Assembly: GCA_036346405.1 (NCBI GenBank)
Contig: CM070546.1
Coordinates: 99,392,826-99,456,825, forward strand
DNA from: Phyllostachys edulis
Lineage: Eukaryota; Streptophyta; Magnoliopsida; Poales; Poaceae
Reading direction: 5' to 3'
DNA length: 64,000 bases
This document shows, in pieces, positions 35,801-44,200 of the stretch. The notes below the pieces were generated by a model. The model made no database searches. It was given only the letters and a program-made list of their open reading frames with translations, and was not told the DNA's origin. How positions within the stretch are numbered: position 1 is the stretch's first letter; every line of letters starts with the position of its first letter. A program made the position numbers and the translations under genes.

Positions 35801-37725
35801 GTCATCCTCCCAATGAGAGTAAGGATCTTGCTATCACCAAGTGCAAGAGTCCAGCGACTAACAGAATTTGGCAGTTCATCACCCTTCTTTAAATTTAGTG
35901 CAATTTACCGCCTATACTTTTGATTGCCTTGCAGCATATTAATTCATTTTTTTATAAAATTATTTGCTACCACAGTATGATATATCTACAAAAGGTATGA
36001 ATGCTCATATATGTTAGCTGTACCTTATACCAATTTTCCAGCATTTCATGCATAAGAACAAGTGTTGATTTGCTATCAACTGTAATGTGCAGGTGGCAAA
36101 ATTTTAAAACTAAGTTCAGGTAGTGCTGATTCATATCAAATCAAAAGTATAGGTGGGAAATTGCCAACATCAAAAGTGTACGTGGTAGTCTAAAATCTTG
36201 GGAGAGTACGGATGTGTGTGGTGCATATTTCTCTGCAAATTGCTTTAATATGTAAATGGTAACATGTCAGCTTTGTTTCATTTCTCTTAACCTATTTGGT
36301 AGTATACTCTAATGTCTTGAAGCTCTTCTATAAAATAAAATGTGGAAACTAGGGTTCTGTTTACTGAACTACGAACGCTTTTCAATTCTGATTCCTGATC
36401 TTTTTATCTGTTCATGCTGTGTGTGTGTGCGTATATATAAACTGCAGGCAAATTTCTGTACTAGATGCAGATGGCTTACATCCAACTTCCAAAGAAATGG
36501 TTCATGGTTGCACATGCCAATTTCCCTTCTGAAAAATCTACTATTTTTTATAGATTTTTTATCCATATCATTTTGATTCTAGTAAAACAAAATACCACTT
36601 GCACATTTCTGTACTTGATGGTAGATGGCTTACATCCAACTTCCAAAGGAACACTTCATGATTGCACATGCCGACTTCCCTTCTGAAAAATATACTATTT
36701 ATATATATCTTTTTATCCATATCACTTCGATTCAAGCTAAACAAAAATACCACAGGCAGGATGTTTGTAGGAAACTGTGCAATACCCCTCAAAGTTTATA
36801 GAAGTAGTTGTATGCTATTCAGAAAGGTTTTGTAAATTTGAAATATACACTTAGTGAGAGGATAGGTATAATAAGGAGTCATATGTTATATCAGGATTGT
36901 TTAGATTTACTTTGTTATGTCTACACTTGCTCATAGAGAATTAAAAAGGTCAATTCGGTTAATAGAGTTGACAGATTTGCAGTTTTTTTCATGCTAAAGG
37001 TGATTAAATGATTATTGACTCTTTTTTACCATATATTACTGATTTTTCTTGGGGCATCATATCTCATGCATGATGACAGTTGGTGAAAAATTTCCTACAC
37101 CTATACTTGATAGTCTGTAGTTTTGTTCTATAACTTTCTCATTATTTGAGGAGTCGTGTTTGAGCCTTTGAGGTGAATGCCCAATGTTGTGTATTTTGAA
37201 TATTCTGATGAACTCTGACAACAAGAAGGCATTCTAATATCAGCGCCTTCTGCACAAATTTTGATCAGGTGGATCAACTTGAAGGTTCCTTTCCAGGAAG
37301 TGTTTGGGGGTGTCCGGTGCAACTTAAAGGACGCAGTTCAGTTGGCCGGCCTTACATGGGAGGGTCGTGCTCATTGCGGGCTTGATGATGCTCGCAATAC
37401 CGCTCGCCTCCTTGCGCTGTTGATGCACCGGGGCTTTAAGTTCTCCATCACCAGCTCACTTGTGTGGCAACCTGCCACACATTCACTAGTAACCTGCCAG
37501 TCATCCCCTGACCGTTCTCCAAACCCCACCCAGGTGCAACAGAAGCCAAAGGAGATGGCTGGCACCGCGGGAAAGGATAGGCCAATGTACTGCTACTGCG
37601 GTGTGCTGAGCAGGTGGAGCGTTGTCCGCAAACCAGGGCCCATGCAGGGACGGTATTTCTATGGATGCGGCAACTGGACTGCCACAAGGCGAGCAATCTG
37701 CCCGTACTTTACATGGGCGTCGTGA
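8842..37725 (+). CDS. ERI1-type 3'-5' exonuclease with C-terminal GRF zinc finger (4 exons, 418 aa)
   Basis: Spliced from exons 8842-8863, 20187-20788, 29775-29950 and 37269-37725; every junction is GT...AG and the reading frame is kept, giving 419 codons with stop. Residues about 142-320 form a DEDDh exonuclease: motif I VVIDFEATC (D147, E149), motif II WSNWDC (D245), motif III HCGLDDARNTA (H302, D307). A GRF zinc finger follows at 375-416 (C375, C377, C400, C411, with GRYFYGC). This architecture matches animal ERI1 exoribonuclease 2 and its plant homologues. The ERI1 family trims structured 3' ends of siRNA, histone mRNA or 5.8S rRNA; the GRF motif in other proteins binds single-stranded nucleic acid. 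The substrate here is unknown. No transit peptide is evident, so a nuclear or cytosolic site is inferred. All catalytic residues are present, so the gene looks functional despite 28 kb of transposon-filled introns. Translation could alternatively start at the ATG in exon 2 (20192). Confidence 0.88.
9777..10252. mobile_element. Stowaway-like MITE in intron 1, with an internal insertion
   Basis: The left end reads CTCCCTCGTTATTTTTTACT at 9777 after a TA, and the right end is the inverted ACGTCAAGTAAAAAAGAACG-GG before a TA at 10253. The shared inverted core is TTTTTTACTTGACGT. The length of 476 bp is long for Stowaway, and the middle carries AGGATC-rich inverted sequence that looks like a second, nested insertion. 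Confidence 0.6.
10439..11731 (-). mobile_element. Small non-autonomous LTR retroelement (intron 1)
   Basis: Two LTRs of about 395 bp (10439-10833 and 11334-11731) share TGTAATGATCTTAGATCATT at their left edges and a CCATGACA right edge. The 500-bp interior is read on the minus strand: a tRNA-Met-type binding site (reverse of GGCTCTGATACCA, 11320-11332) sits beside the right LTR, and a purine tract lies next to the left LTR. Flanks CATTG and CACCG may be a worn target duplication. It is too short for pol, so it would need enzymes in trans. It is larger than a typical TRIM. Confidence 0.75.
11102..11332 (-). pseudogene. Gag N-terminal remnant in small LTR element
   Basis: A 76-codon frame includes MASIAELLTLMKADSEKMM and a Pro/Ala-rich stretch. 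It starts just after the primer binding site, the place where gag normally begins, but no nucleocapsid or pol follows. No exact family is recognised. Confidence 0.45.
11849..12408 (+). repeat. Outer element, 5' LTR portion
   Basis: Positions 12040-12408 are similar over their length to 18510-18895 (shared TAGGGTTTC, TCGTCCGATTTCGAG, GATCGATAGC and GTGTAAAAGTT). It is cut off at 12408 by the nested LTR. Confidence 0.8.
12409..15735 (+). repeat. Nested Gypsy 5' LTR (family A, 3.3 kb)
   Basis: Starts TGCTATAACACCC and ends GGGGTCTGACA, directly followed by a primer binding site. Shares blocks with 4370-4740 and with 49690-54485, for example GTAAAGGCCTTGTGATAAT and CTCTTGTGGGTAAAG. The interior has GC-rich, pyrimidine-rich DNA (12640-13440) that produces spurious open frames. 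Confidence 0.8.
15740..15752 (+). promoter_or_regulatory. Primer binding site (tRNA-Met type)
   Basis: TGGTATCAGAGCC lies 4 bp after the LTR end, the standard minus-strand primer site of plant LTR retrotransposons. Confidence 0.9.
16080..16917 (+). pseudogene. Gypsy gag (nested element)
   Basis: An open frame of 228 codons from 16080 begins MPPRRATGGKGRGRG and carries the retrotransposon Gag domain: WLRAVEKKLTLARCREEDKV, then FAGPAADWWDNY and FRRNYIPSSVMRMKRNEF. A TAG at 16764 interrupts what continues as DFYNFQHLVNQTLLLENERK to about 16917. The expected codon at the stop is Gln (CAG), so a C-to-T change fits. A degenerate zinc-knuckle region follows near 17036-17080. The motif style suits the Tekay/Del lineage of Gypsy elements; the lineage is inferred. 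Confidence 0.8.
17621..18478 (+). pseudogene. Gypsy pol fragment: protease end and reverse transcriptase (nested element)
   Basis: Reverse transcriptase motifs are read in order with interrupting stops: VFPEELPGGPPDRDVVF (about 17678), CVDYRSLNEVTIKNKYPL (17918-17970), IDLRSGYHQLKI, and the catalytic FIDDTLVYSK (18216-18245), then FLGHVISASGVAVDP and the start of VRSFLGL. Stops occur near 17897, 18159 and 18426. The frame ends at about 18478, where outer LTR sequence resumes; RNase H and integrase are missing. Confidence 0.85.
18490..19831 (+). repeat. Outer element, 3' LTR (5'-truncated)
   Basis: Continues past the point where the 5' copy is cut and ends GTGTTACA before the ACAAA duplication. 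It contains a ~600-bp insert bounded by direct repeats (see 18991-19587). Confidence 0.7.
18991..19587. mobile_element. Insertion of unknown class inside the outer 3' LTR
   Basis: TGGTCATAACTA occurs immediately before (18979-18990) and after (19588-19599) this block, as expected for a target duplication or for homologous excision ends. The right part is rich in CGGTTACCGG-like and CCGGTTTTTCC strings; no matching terminal inverted repeats are clear. Confidence 0.4.
20187..20788 (+). CDS. Exonuclease gene, exon 2
   Basis: Preceded by TTTGATGCAG and followed by GTCGGT. Encodes residues 8-208: a low-complexity, Asn/Gln/Pro/Tyr-rich N-terminal region, then exonuclease motif I. Confidence 0.92.
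20789..21466 (+). other. Intron 2, 5' part
   Basis: Ordinary AT-rich intron DNA. No gene or repeat terminus recognised. Confidence 0.5.
21467..21816 (-). repeat. Copia 3' LTR (intron 2 copy)
   Basis: 350 bp; on the plus strand starts TGTTAGTCGCTGG and ends CTTATCCATCA. Differs from the partner LTR by several 1-2 bp changes, for example GTCGCT where the partner has GCTGCT. Confidence 0.9.
21830..26480 (-). pseudogene. Copia gag-pol, many frameshifts (intron 2 copy)
   Basis: Minus-strand pieces in order: gag remnants (about 25400-26000); protease CLDTGATHHMTG (about 24940); integrase TDNGGEFTAAEFAA (about 24160-24200); reverse transcriptase SLKWVFKLKKSEAGEVIKHK (about 23160); a DLKEEVSS block near 22960; and the C-terminal KTNYINTQD region at about 21930. 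Frame changes occur every few dozen to few hundred bases, so no full polyprotein can be made. Many overlapping GC-rich frames on both strands here are by-products. Confidence 0.85.
26511..26839 (-). repeat. Copia 5' LTR (intron 2 copy)
   Basis: 329 bp; contains the TATAAATTTGTATCCCC block that lies in the probable promoter/R region of the family, when read on the minus strand. Confidence 0.9.
26845..27988 (+). other. Intron 2, middle part with possible Copia scrap
   Basis: Mostly unremarkable intron DNA. At about 27880-27990 a plus-strand frame reads LLDRVKTVRVFGCSALVHV, whose VFGC core resembles the end of Copia integrase; this would be an old, separate fragment. Confidence 0.3.
27997..28772. 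mobile_element. hAT-like non-autonomous DNA element (intron 2)
   Basis: Flanked by ACATGTAG (27989-27996) and GCATGTAG (28773-28780), a 7/8 match as expected for hAT. Both ends carry a GCTAGGCGG block in inverted orientation set slightly inside the termini. The interior is GC-rich with low-complexity open frames and no transposase. A related GCCTAG-rich block is present at 44230-44860. Confidence 0.5.
28930..29103. mobile_element. hAT-type MITE (intron 2)
   Basis: 174 bp with ends CATAGTTACCGGA and, inverted, CATAGTTACCAGA, flanked by GAGCCATT (28922-28929) and GAGCCATC (29104-29111), an 8-bp duplication with one mismatch. Confidence 0.75.
29775..29950 (+). CDS. Exonuclease gene, exon 3
   Basis: Bounded by ATGTCTAG and GTAACC. 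Encodes residues 209-266 plus part of Arg267, including motif II (D245) in VVTWSNWDCR. Confidence 0.93.
29951..30450 (+). other. Intron 3, 5' part
   Basis: AT-rich intron sequence; nothing recognised. Confidence 0.5.
30451..30772 (+). repeat. Copia 5' LTR (intron 3 copy)
   Basis: 322 bp; starts TGATGAATAAGTC and ends GACTAACA. Contains TATAAATTTGTATCCCC and AATAAACAAAG. Confidence 0.92.
30775..30788 (+). promoter_or_regulatory. Primer binding site with one-base insertion
   Basis: Reads TGGTATCGAGAGCC; the intron 2 copy and plant elements generally have TGGTATCAGAGCC. The change falls at a CAG trinucleotide. Confidence 0.85.
30880..35560 (+). pseudogene. Copia gag-pol, many frameshifts (intron 3 copy)
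   Basis: In order: gag (about 31400-32050); a zinc-knuckle region present twice (32060-32130 and 32190-32260, both with GGTCATTGGGCCAAGGATTG); protease VLDTGATHHMTGDG (about 32425-32470); integrase with a GEFTVN block (33190) and VWYGRKPTVSL (33430), then KLDDRALGVFIGHAEGS; reverse transcriptase DLKEEVS (34410); and a tail with SKHIRVKYHFIRG-like sequence (about 35365) before the purine tract. The frame shifts repeatedly, mostly by single missing bases. Confidence 0.87.
35567..35863 (+). repeat. Copia 3' LTR (intron 3 copy)
   Basis: 297 bp; matches 30451-30772 apart from small indels in the U3 repeats and a few swaps such as TTAGCAGCC here versus TTAGCGACC there. Confidence 0.92.
35869..37268 (+). 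other. Intron 3, 3' part
   Basis: AT-rich intron DNA that includes a short TG/TA microsatellite (about 36417-36440) and the tandem duplication at 36448-36753. No gene seen. Confidence 0.5.
36448..36753. repeat. Tandem duplication, two units of about 153 bp
   Basis: Unit 1 (36448-36600) and unit 2 (36601-36753) both contain ATGGCTTACATCCAACTTCC, TTGCACATGCC and TTTTTATCCATATCA, with scattered differences. Confidence 0.85.
37269..37725 (+). CDS. Exonuclease gene, exon 4 (motif III and GRF finger)
   Basis: Preceded by TTTTGATCAG. Encodes residues 267-418: motif III with H302 and D307, a Ser/Pro/Gln-rich linker, then the GRF finger ending CPYFTWAS and a TGA stop. Confidence 0.93.
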
Positions 37726-38460
37726 ATGAATAGCATCCTGTCCCAAGCAAATGTCAAGGTCCAAGACTGGTACTTTAACTAGGGGTGGCTAGTAGTTGCA
37801 GTTACCTGCCTTGCTGGTTACTGCGCCTCCCTCTTCGTATATATGATATAACTTTGCTCATAAGATAATGGAAGCTCCCTAAGTAGTGTCTAACCTGTCA
37901 TACTGACTTCTGTTGATAGAAGAGAATGGGGATCAGATGCTGCTTAGGGAGCTTTATCCATGAATAATCTAAGTTTGTGGACGCTCGTTTTAACTTAAAT
38001 GGAACTCTCGTAGAAGGTGTGCTTTGTGCAACTAGATCTCTGAAGTGTGGCTTGCAGATTGTTTCCAGTGTCCCAGTACTGATTGTTGAGAACAAGTATA
38101 CACATCGAACAAGAATCATATCTAAGACTAAAATAGTGACAGTTTTTGCTAGCCTTGAATCTAGGTCAAAATAATCTTTTGTTTATTTCTGCCTTGCTGG
38201 TTTGCAACTGAGTTTCGTTGTGGTAAACTTTCTTTTTTCAGTTTTCCCTTTCGTTTCGGAATTCGACCATTTTGAAGGTTGCTACAGAAAATTGAGAGTA
38301 TATGGTATTTAGTTCTGTTTGCAATTTTCCTGCCCCAAATCATAATACTCTTTCTGTTTTACCATATTTGTTAGGAGACGACGGAAGCACTAAATCTAGA
38401 AAGTACTTAATGAGAAATAATCATATATACTGTTATTAAATGACTTACCACTATAATATC
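37726..38460 (+). other. Presumed 3'UTR and downstream region of the exonuclease gene
   Basis: No open frame of interest. The polyadenylation site is not determinable. Confidence 0.4.
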
Positions 38461-38748
38461 AAAGAGGTTCACAAGAGGGGGTGAATAGATGTTTTTAAAA
38501 TCTATTTGGCAAAAACTGAGTTTTATATATGGAAATGTAAACAAAATCGGTTTGCACAGTTAGGGTTGTAATCAACTAGTCCTGTTAAGTGTATCACCGA
38601 TGAACCTCGTTTTAACGTAAATTCAGAGAGCTAAGTGGTATAACCTCGTAAGCTTGGGGGATTGAAAAGGGAAAATGCTAGTTCATAGAGCCAAGTGGCA
38701 CAAGCTCGCATATTCAAGAGGCTGAGAAAATAAAATACAAGTTCAGAA

Positions 38749-40217
38749 GGGGAAATTCATTATTTGCCCTCTACTTAGATCCGTTTTCAGAATTTACCCT
38801 CTTTCCCGACGTAATACATTTTTTGCCCCTCACTTAGTCTGTTTCTTCGCTTTTTGCCCTCTTTACATTATTTTAATAATATTCAGCTGTTTTCCCCGTT
38901 TTGACCATGCGAAAATACAACTTTACCCTTGCCCTTGGCTCATTCTTTTCCCCATCCTTTTCCAGTTCTTCTCTCCCCATTTTTCTTCTCTCCAGTGGAG
39001 TTTCTTTGGTCGAATCGCCATGCGCCGGACCTTTTGCTTCGGCCTTGCACACCTCATAGGCATACCGACTCTCTCAAGGCAAGACTCTCCTAAGATCCAG
39101 ACGCCGCGCAAGTACAACCGGCGGCACCTCTCATGGATGGTGTACTCGCTCCAGTCGAGGCGACCTTCCCTTGTCGGCGGCGTCGACGTGCGGTTCGTCT
39201 TCAGAACGTGATGTCCCCGGACGATGCGGTCCTGGTGGCATCGAGATCCCGTGACTACTGGCGACATCATCGCGCTCGATCGCACCGAGAACATGGACAA
39301 CGGCAAGACGTACACCTTCTTCTCCACTGTGGCGCGCTGCTTCAATCGGCTCGGCGACGGCCGCCAAGACGACCACGTGATGAAGGCCGATGACGACATG
39401 TACCTCCGGCCACGGTCTTTGGTGGGATCGCCGCAGAAGGCGGAGACGCCAGACCACGGTCAGCGATGCCGCGGCGACCACGAAAACTTCTACCCGCTTC
39501 CACCCTTCATGTTCGGATGGGTACGCTACCGTGGGACTCAGCGCGATGGGTGGCGACGCCGGAGGTGAGCCGGCGACCACGACAGCCGGAGGACATGTGG
39601 ACGGGCGGTGGTTAACTCCGCCAAGGCCAAGAATTGCTATGACAACGCGCCGAGGATGTACAACTACTGGGGGACTCGTTATAACCGCTTCCAAGATGAC
39701 TTCATCCTGCACACCATCGCTGTGCACATGCTCTAGACACCGCCTCGGGCCGAGGCGCCAGTACTTAACGCCACGGCCAAGGCCTCGCCATCCGACCTCT
39801 ACCACCTGCCCTGAAGTGTTTGTTCTTCGAGTTCGCTTTCGGTTCAGGGCTCGATCACTAGGAGCGTGTGTTGAATCTCGTGGGGTTGGTGGGAGTAGTT
39901 AGCGCCGGAGAGCTGGGTGAAGCGGAGGTGCTCCAGAGGGAGGCGGGGAGGAGCCGCAGTGGTAGACCAAGGCCGGAGGCGGCACCGGGTCGGAAGAAGA
40001 CCTGCGTGTGTGTAATCGTGAGGAGATAAGAAAGAAGGGGTAAAAATGTCTTTTCGCATGTCTTGTAACGGAAAAACAGACAGATTTTATTAAAATAATG
40101 CAAAGAGGGTAAAAAACGAAGAAACAGACTAAGTGGAGGGCAAAAAATGTATTACATCGGGAATAGGGGTAAATTCTGAAAATGGATCTAAGTAGAAGGC
40201 AAATAATGAATTCCCTC
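38749..40217. mobile_element. Pack-MULE (Mutator-like element with captured gene fragment)
   Basis: Inverted termini of about 190 bp read AAATTCATTATTTGCCCTCT at the left and the matching inverted sequence at the right (AGAAGGCAAATAATGAATT). A perfect 9-bp duplication AGTTCAGAA (38740-38748 and 40218-40226) fits Mutator-like insertion. The interior has no transposase and carries a GC-rich host gene fragment. Length is 1,469 bp. Confidence 0.88.
39010..39840 (+). pseudogene. Captured glycosyltransferase (galactosyltransferase-like) fragment
   Basis: Plus-strand pieces in successive frames: HLSWMVYSLQS and GGVDVRFVF (about 39125-39205), ENMDNGKTYTFFSTVARCFN (39289-39348), the sugar-nucleotide-binding DDD-type motif VMKADDDMYLRP (39379-39414), RENFYP-like HENFYPLPPFMFG, and in another frame PEDMWTG. 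This resembles a plant beta-1,3-galactosyltransferase-like family. Several frameshifts and stops make it non-functional as that enzyme. It lies wholly within the Pack-MULE termini. Confidence 0.65.
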
Positions 40218-40400
40218 AGTTCAGAAAGCTAAGTGTCACAACTTCGTAAGCTCTGGGGTTGAAAAAGAGTTGAGTGGTATAAACTTATAAGTTTAAGCGG
40301 CTGAGAAAGTAAAATACAAATTCAGAAATCAAAGTGGTACAACCTCATAAATTTAGGATCTACAGAGCAATTATCTCATAAAACTACTAGACCCTGCTTA

Positions 40401-41072
40401 AGAACACAGGATTTTTGTTTGACTTTTTCGTTAGCTCTAGGTGCGTTTTATTTTCCTACAAAATTGCCATGTTACAAAGAGAGCCAGACATTCACATGGC
40501 ATGGGAACTTTTTCCATCCAGTATCCCAGTTATCAACCGAGTGCCCTGTTAATTTGAAACAAACAATATGCTCTCAACAGGTTAACCGATGGTAGGATTT
40601 CACTCTCATCATATTTCACAAATGTAGAGTTGAATCTTCAAAGATCGATCAGGTACTGAAAATTCAAGGCAGCCAAATGGTCATATACCCTTGGTTAGAT
40701 GATTGCAATGGCATTGTTTTCATGCTGGTTTTCCTACAATAAGCCAGATATCCTCATAAAGAGTAAATACAACCGGTTAGTGACAGACCGTTCACAATGC
40801 ACAATCTAATGATTCTCTGCAACTTAGGATATTCCAGATACATAAGTAATAACGAAACTGCAATTTTACACCAGTTACCAGTAAAACATGGACCAGGGCC
40901 AAATGCACTCAAACTATATGACTAAGCTACCTGAACACATCATCTCTTTGGATTACAGTATGTGCAAATATCTCCGAATCAAGTTTGTTGCAGGACTGTC
41001 AAATCTGCCCGATAAGATCACCATCAACTCCAAAATTGTGAAAAAGTCTCGCAGTCAAATTACATGCGCTTC
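40401..41072 (-). other. Presumed 3'UTR and downstream region of the TGA gene
   Basis: No independent gene recognised. Frames on the plus strand here overlap the last TGA exon and are not credible. Confidence 0.4.
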
Positions 41073-41219
41073 CTATTCCTTCGGCCGAGCAAGCCAGAGA
41101 GAACTTAGGGCACGAAGCCGTGAAGAGTAATCACTTATCACAAGAAGTGCACGGGCAGACTGTCTAGTGGTCAGGATCCTTTGCATCTGTTGAAGAGTCT
41201 GCTGCCGCAGGTTATCAGC
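41073..41219 (-). CDS. TGA gene, coding exon 8
   Basis: Residues 283-330 and the TAG stop at 41073-41075; ends SSLWLARPKE. Confidence 0.96.
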   Translation of the reverse strand, partial: ADNLRQQTLQQMQRILTTRQSARALLVISDYSSRLRALSSLWLARPKE

Positions 41220-44200
41220 CTTGATATAGTAAAGAAGAAAGGAGTCATAAAAACAGTCATGACGGCAACAGGATATAGCTGATGATTTTAAACTATAGCA
41301 TACATGAATTCATATACTCCAGACTCCTCCGATATCATAGCACCATATCAAACCAAGCTTTCTTAAACTTACATTTGAGGTAAAGTAAATACCTGGCGAA
41401 GGAAATTCTCAAGGGTTCCAAGCTTCCCCATGGCCATGGCCATTTGACCCATGTAGTTTGCCACGTTTCCTGTTGATCCAGAAGAGCCAAGAGATCCAGC
41501 CAACGTTTCTGCCAAGGACTGCTGAAGGGCCTCCATTCCTTGTGAAAGAGCATCCTCGGCTTGTTGTGAAGACTGCTGAAGGTTGCATATCCCTGACAGC
41601 TGCTGCTCAGTGAGAGGTTCAAGCTGTGTCGAAAGAAGCTGCAGTTTTCTTACTTATTAGTAACTCATCAGTAAAATCATCAGCACTTGAAACAAAAAAG
41701 GGGCCAAAGGAAGTACCAACACGTTGTCCAAGGACAAGAAAGTGAAGTATGCAAGAAAAAATAAAGCAAGACACAACATCACTTGTGTTAAGAAGAGGGG
41801 CTTTGCTATTCCAGGAGGGCCAGGGCCCAAAAGATTACAAGCACATCCTAAGGCTGCATTACACACCTTTAAAAGTTCAGATGGTCGGAAACCTCCTAGC
41901 CACAAGAAACACCTCTCCGCTGGTGTCTTCCACATGCCTGATAACACATGAAAGACATCTGCCTTGGCCGCATTTCCTTTTAGCTTGAAAATCTCTTCAT
42001 AGTGTGGCATGATCTTATCAACAACACAACGGAGATCATTATCACTTGCATGAGCATTAACTGCAGCCCTTAGCTCATTAATTTGTCGATTGTGTTCTTC
42101 CAACCATCGTGCATACTCCATGTCAAAAGCCAATGCCCCTGTAAGAAAAGGCACTTTAGTTATTTATCCATTAAAAGAAAGAATTTGGCAGGTATTGTTT
42201 GGATGAGGGAGTATCCCGTGCATACTACCCTTTTGTAGGCATTTGTCCTTTTTGTTTTTCCATCTGCAGATCAGATTTTGAGGTGAAATTTTATGGCATA
42301 TTAGTTTGATTTATACCAATGTAATAATGGTTTTTGGAAATGGATGCACCGTTTGATGCACCAGAGACTCCCTCTTGATTGGATACTTCCGTGGTATTAA
42401 TAAAGCAAAACGGTTTTTGTGGCAAATAACGATTAGTTGATTACATATTAATCATTGGAAAGATCTGATATTACCATTTCCACTCATGGAATGGGACTGA
42501 TCCACCGAGCTAGATATAAAAATGCCCTGCGAGAGAAATTTCCATAAGCAAACTTCAAATGACTTGCAACCAGAGCTCAAAACAATGGCATGCACTAGAA
42601 GCAAACCTGCTGACGAGCTCGTTGCAACTCCTGCTCTAGCTGGGTAAGCTTTAGCCTGCTATTCTCCAACTGCTGAACATATGCCTACAAAAGAGAGCAA
42701 AATTACCAATACCATACCACATACTGGCCACGAGTGATATATACAAAAAAAAAACTTGGAGGACTTCTAGGAAATACACTGTATTTTATTACACTTTCCA
42801 TAAAAAAAATTAATACTTTTTAACATAACAGTTCACCAGAAACTTTTAAGGCGTACTCATTGAAAGCTCTACAGGAAACCAACTAGCAGCAACTTTTTTG
42901 CTTTTTTCCTTGGTTTATATTCCAACCTTTAACAAGCAAAACCACTAAAGACCCTCTTGTGTGCAAAATACTTAATCAAACCACACCATTATACACAATT
43001 AACTTACTAAAATATAAAAATTAAAAGTTACACAGGCCTACATGAATTCATCTGCCCCCTGTGTTTTCCCAGCAATATACTGTGCGAACCGCACCATTGC
43101 TAACTGAACCCCAATAGAAGAAAAGAAAATGTGGACCCCCAGCAGCAGAATACAATTTAATTATGCCTAAATGATAGAATTCACAAAGTAGTAGAACATA
43201 ATACCAAGTGAACTAAAAGTCTTCAATAACATAAAAGCACTTTGGTACAGAAACTAAAAGTAACATCCAAGTACCTTTTTCCTCAAACGACTCTTCCTTG
43301 CAGCCTCGCGATTTTGAGCAAGCCGACGCAGTGACTGCAAAGTAAGGTATTAGCAAAGTACTTGTTGCAACGGCAACAATATGAAACAAAAAGGAGAAAG
43401 CTACTTGAGAACTGTTACCTTTTGATCTTCATATTTGTCCTTGGATCTGTCACTGGAGTCAGAAGCAACAACGAGAGCACCTTGGCCTGGTTCGAGCTGC
43501 GGATGACAACATAACTATCAAGCTCCCATCTTTCCTATTTTTACACAACAAATTTTCTTCTCTTAGGTTCCTGATGTTTTACGTTGAAACCTGAATGAGA
43601 TTTTTTTTATACTTATCCAAAAACAAAAATTAGTTTTCTTTTATTTTATGTTTTTGACTCTGATTCTTAAAATAAAATAGAACGAAGAAAGTAAAGGCTT
43701 AGGGTTGAAACTTATGCAAAAAGAATTTAGTCATAGCTCTAATTTTGTTTATCATCATCCTTTAGCTTACTACTTTTGTTGATTTATCCTGTCACTGTCT
43801 ATTAAAGTCATGTATATCATGCGTTTGTCAATGCAAAAAACTTTTATCCTGTCACTGTTGTATTACTGGCTTGCAAGTACCAATTAGGGGTGGATCCAGG
43901 AGAAGAAGGCATCGGGGTCACCATAGGCACATTGGGGTCACTATAGGCATAAATTAGTATAGATAGTTTGTAATATCATCGTGAGACTTAAACTTCTTCA
44001 TTTGTTAAGCTAAATGGCATTGGGGGTCACTTGACCTGGATGATTATATACTAGATTCGCCCCTAGTACCAATTGTTAGGGTTTGCAACTTTGCATTCCA
44101 TACAAAGGTATTTTGGATACCTTTTGACATGAGCATTCACATCATTATTACCAAAATTGGCAATGCCAACAACCACACAATCTACATAAATATCGGTGAT

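Larger units (their letters stand above)
30451..35863 (+). mobile_element. Ty1/Copia retrotransposon in intron 3 (plus orientation)
   Basis: LTRs at 30451-30772 and 35567-35863 are flanked by a perfect GAATT duplication (30446-30450 and 35864-35868). A primer binding site follows the 5' LTR at 30775 and a purine tract CTTAGGGGAGAA precedes the 3' LTR. Length is 5,413 bp. The R/U5 part is almost identical to that of the intron 2 copy, but the first part of U3 differs: here the tandem motif is AAGATCTTAGAC with CTTTTAGGAC. It is the same family as the intron 2 copy, in the opposite direction. Confidence 0.94.
38465..40400. repeat. Old repeat interrupted by a MULE
   Basis: On both sides of the MULE a loose motif AGTTCAGA..GCTAAGTGG.A.AAC..CGTAAGCT..GGG recurs about every 60 bp (38620-38745 and 40218-40370). 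It starts with a CACAAGAGGGGGTGAATAG string seen near ends of some grass LTRs. The class is uncertain. Confidence 0.45.
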
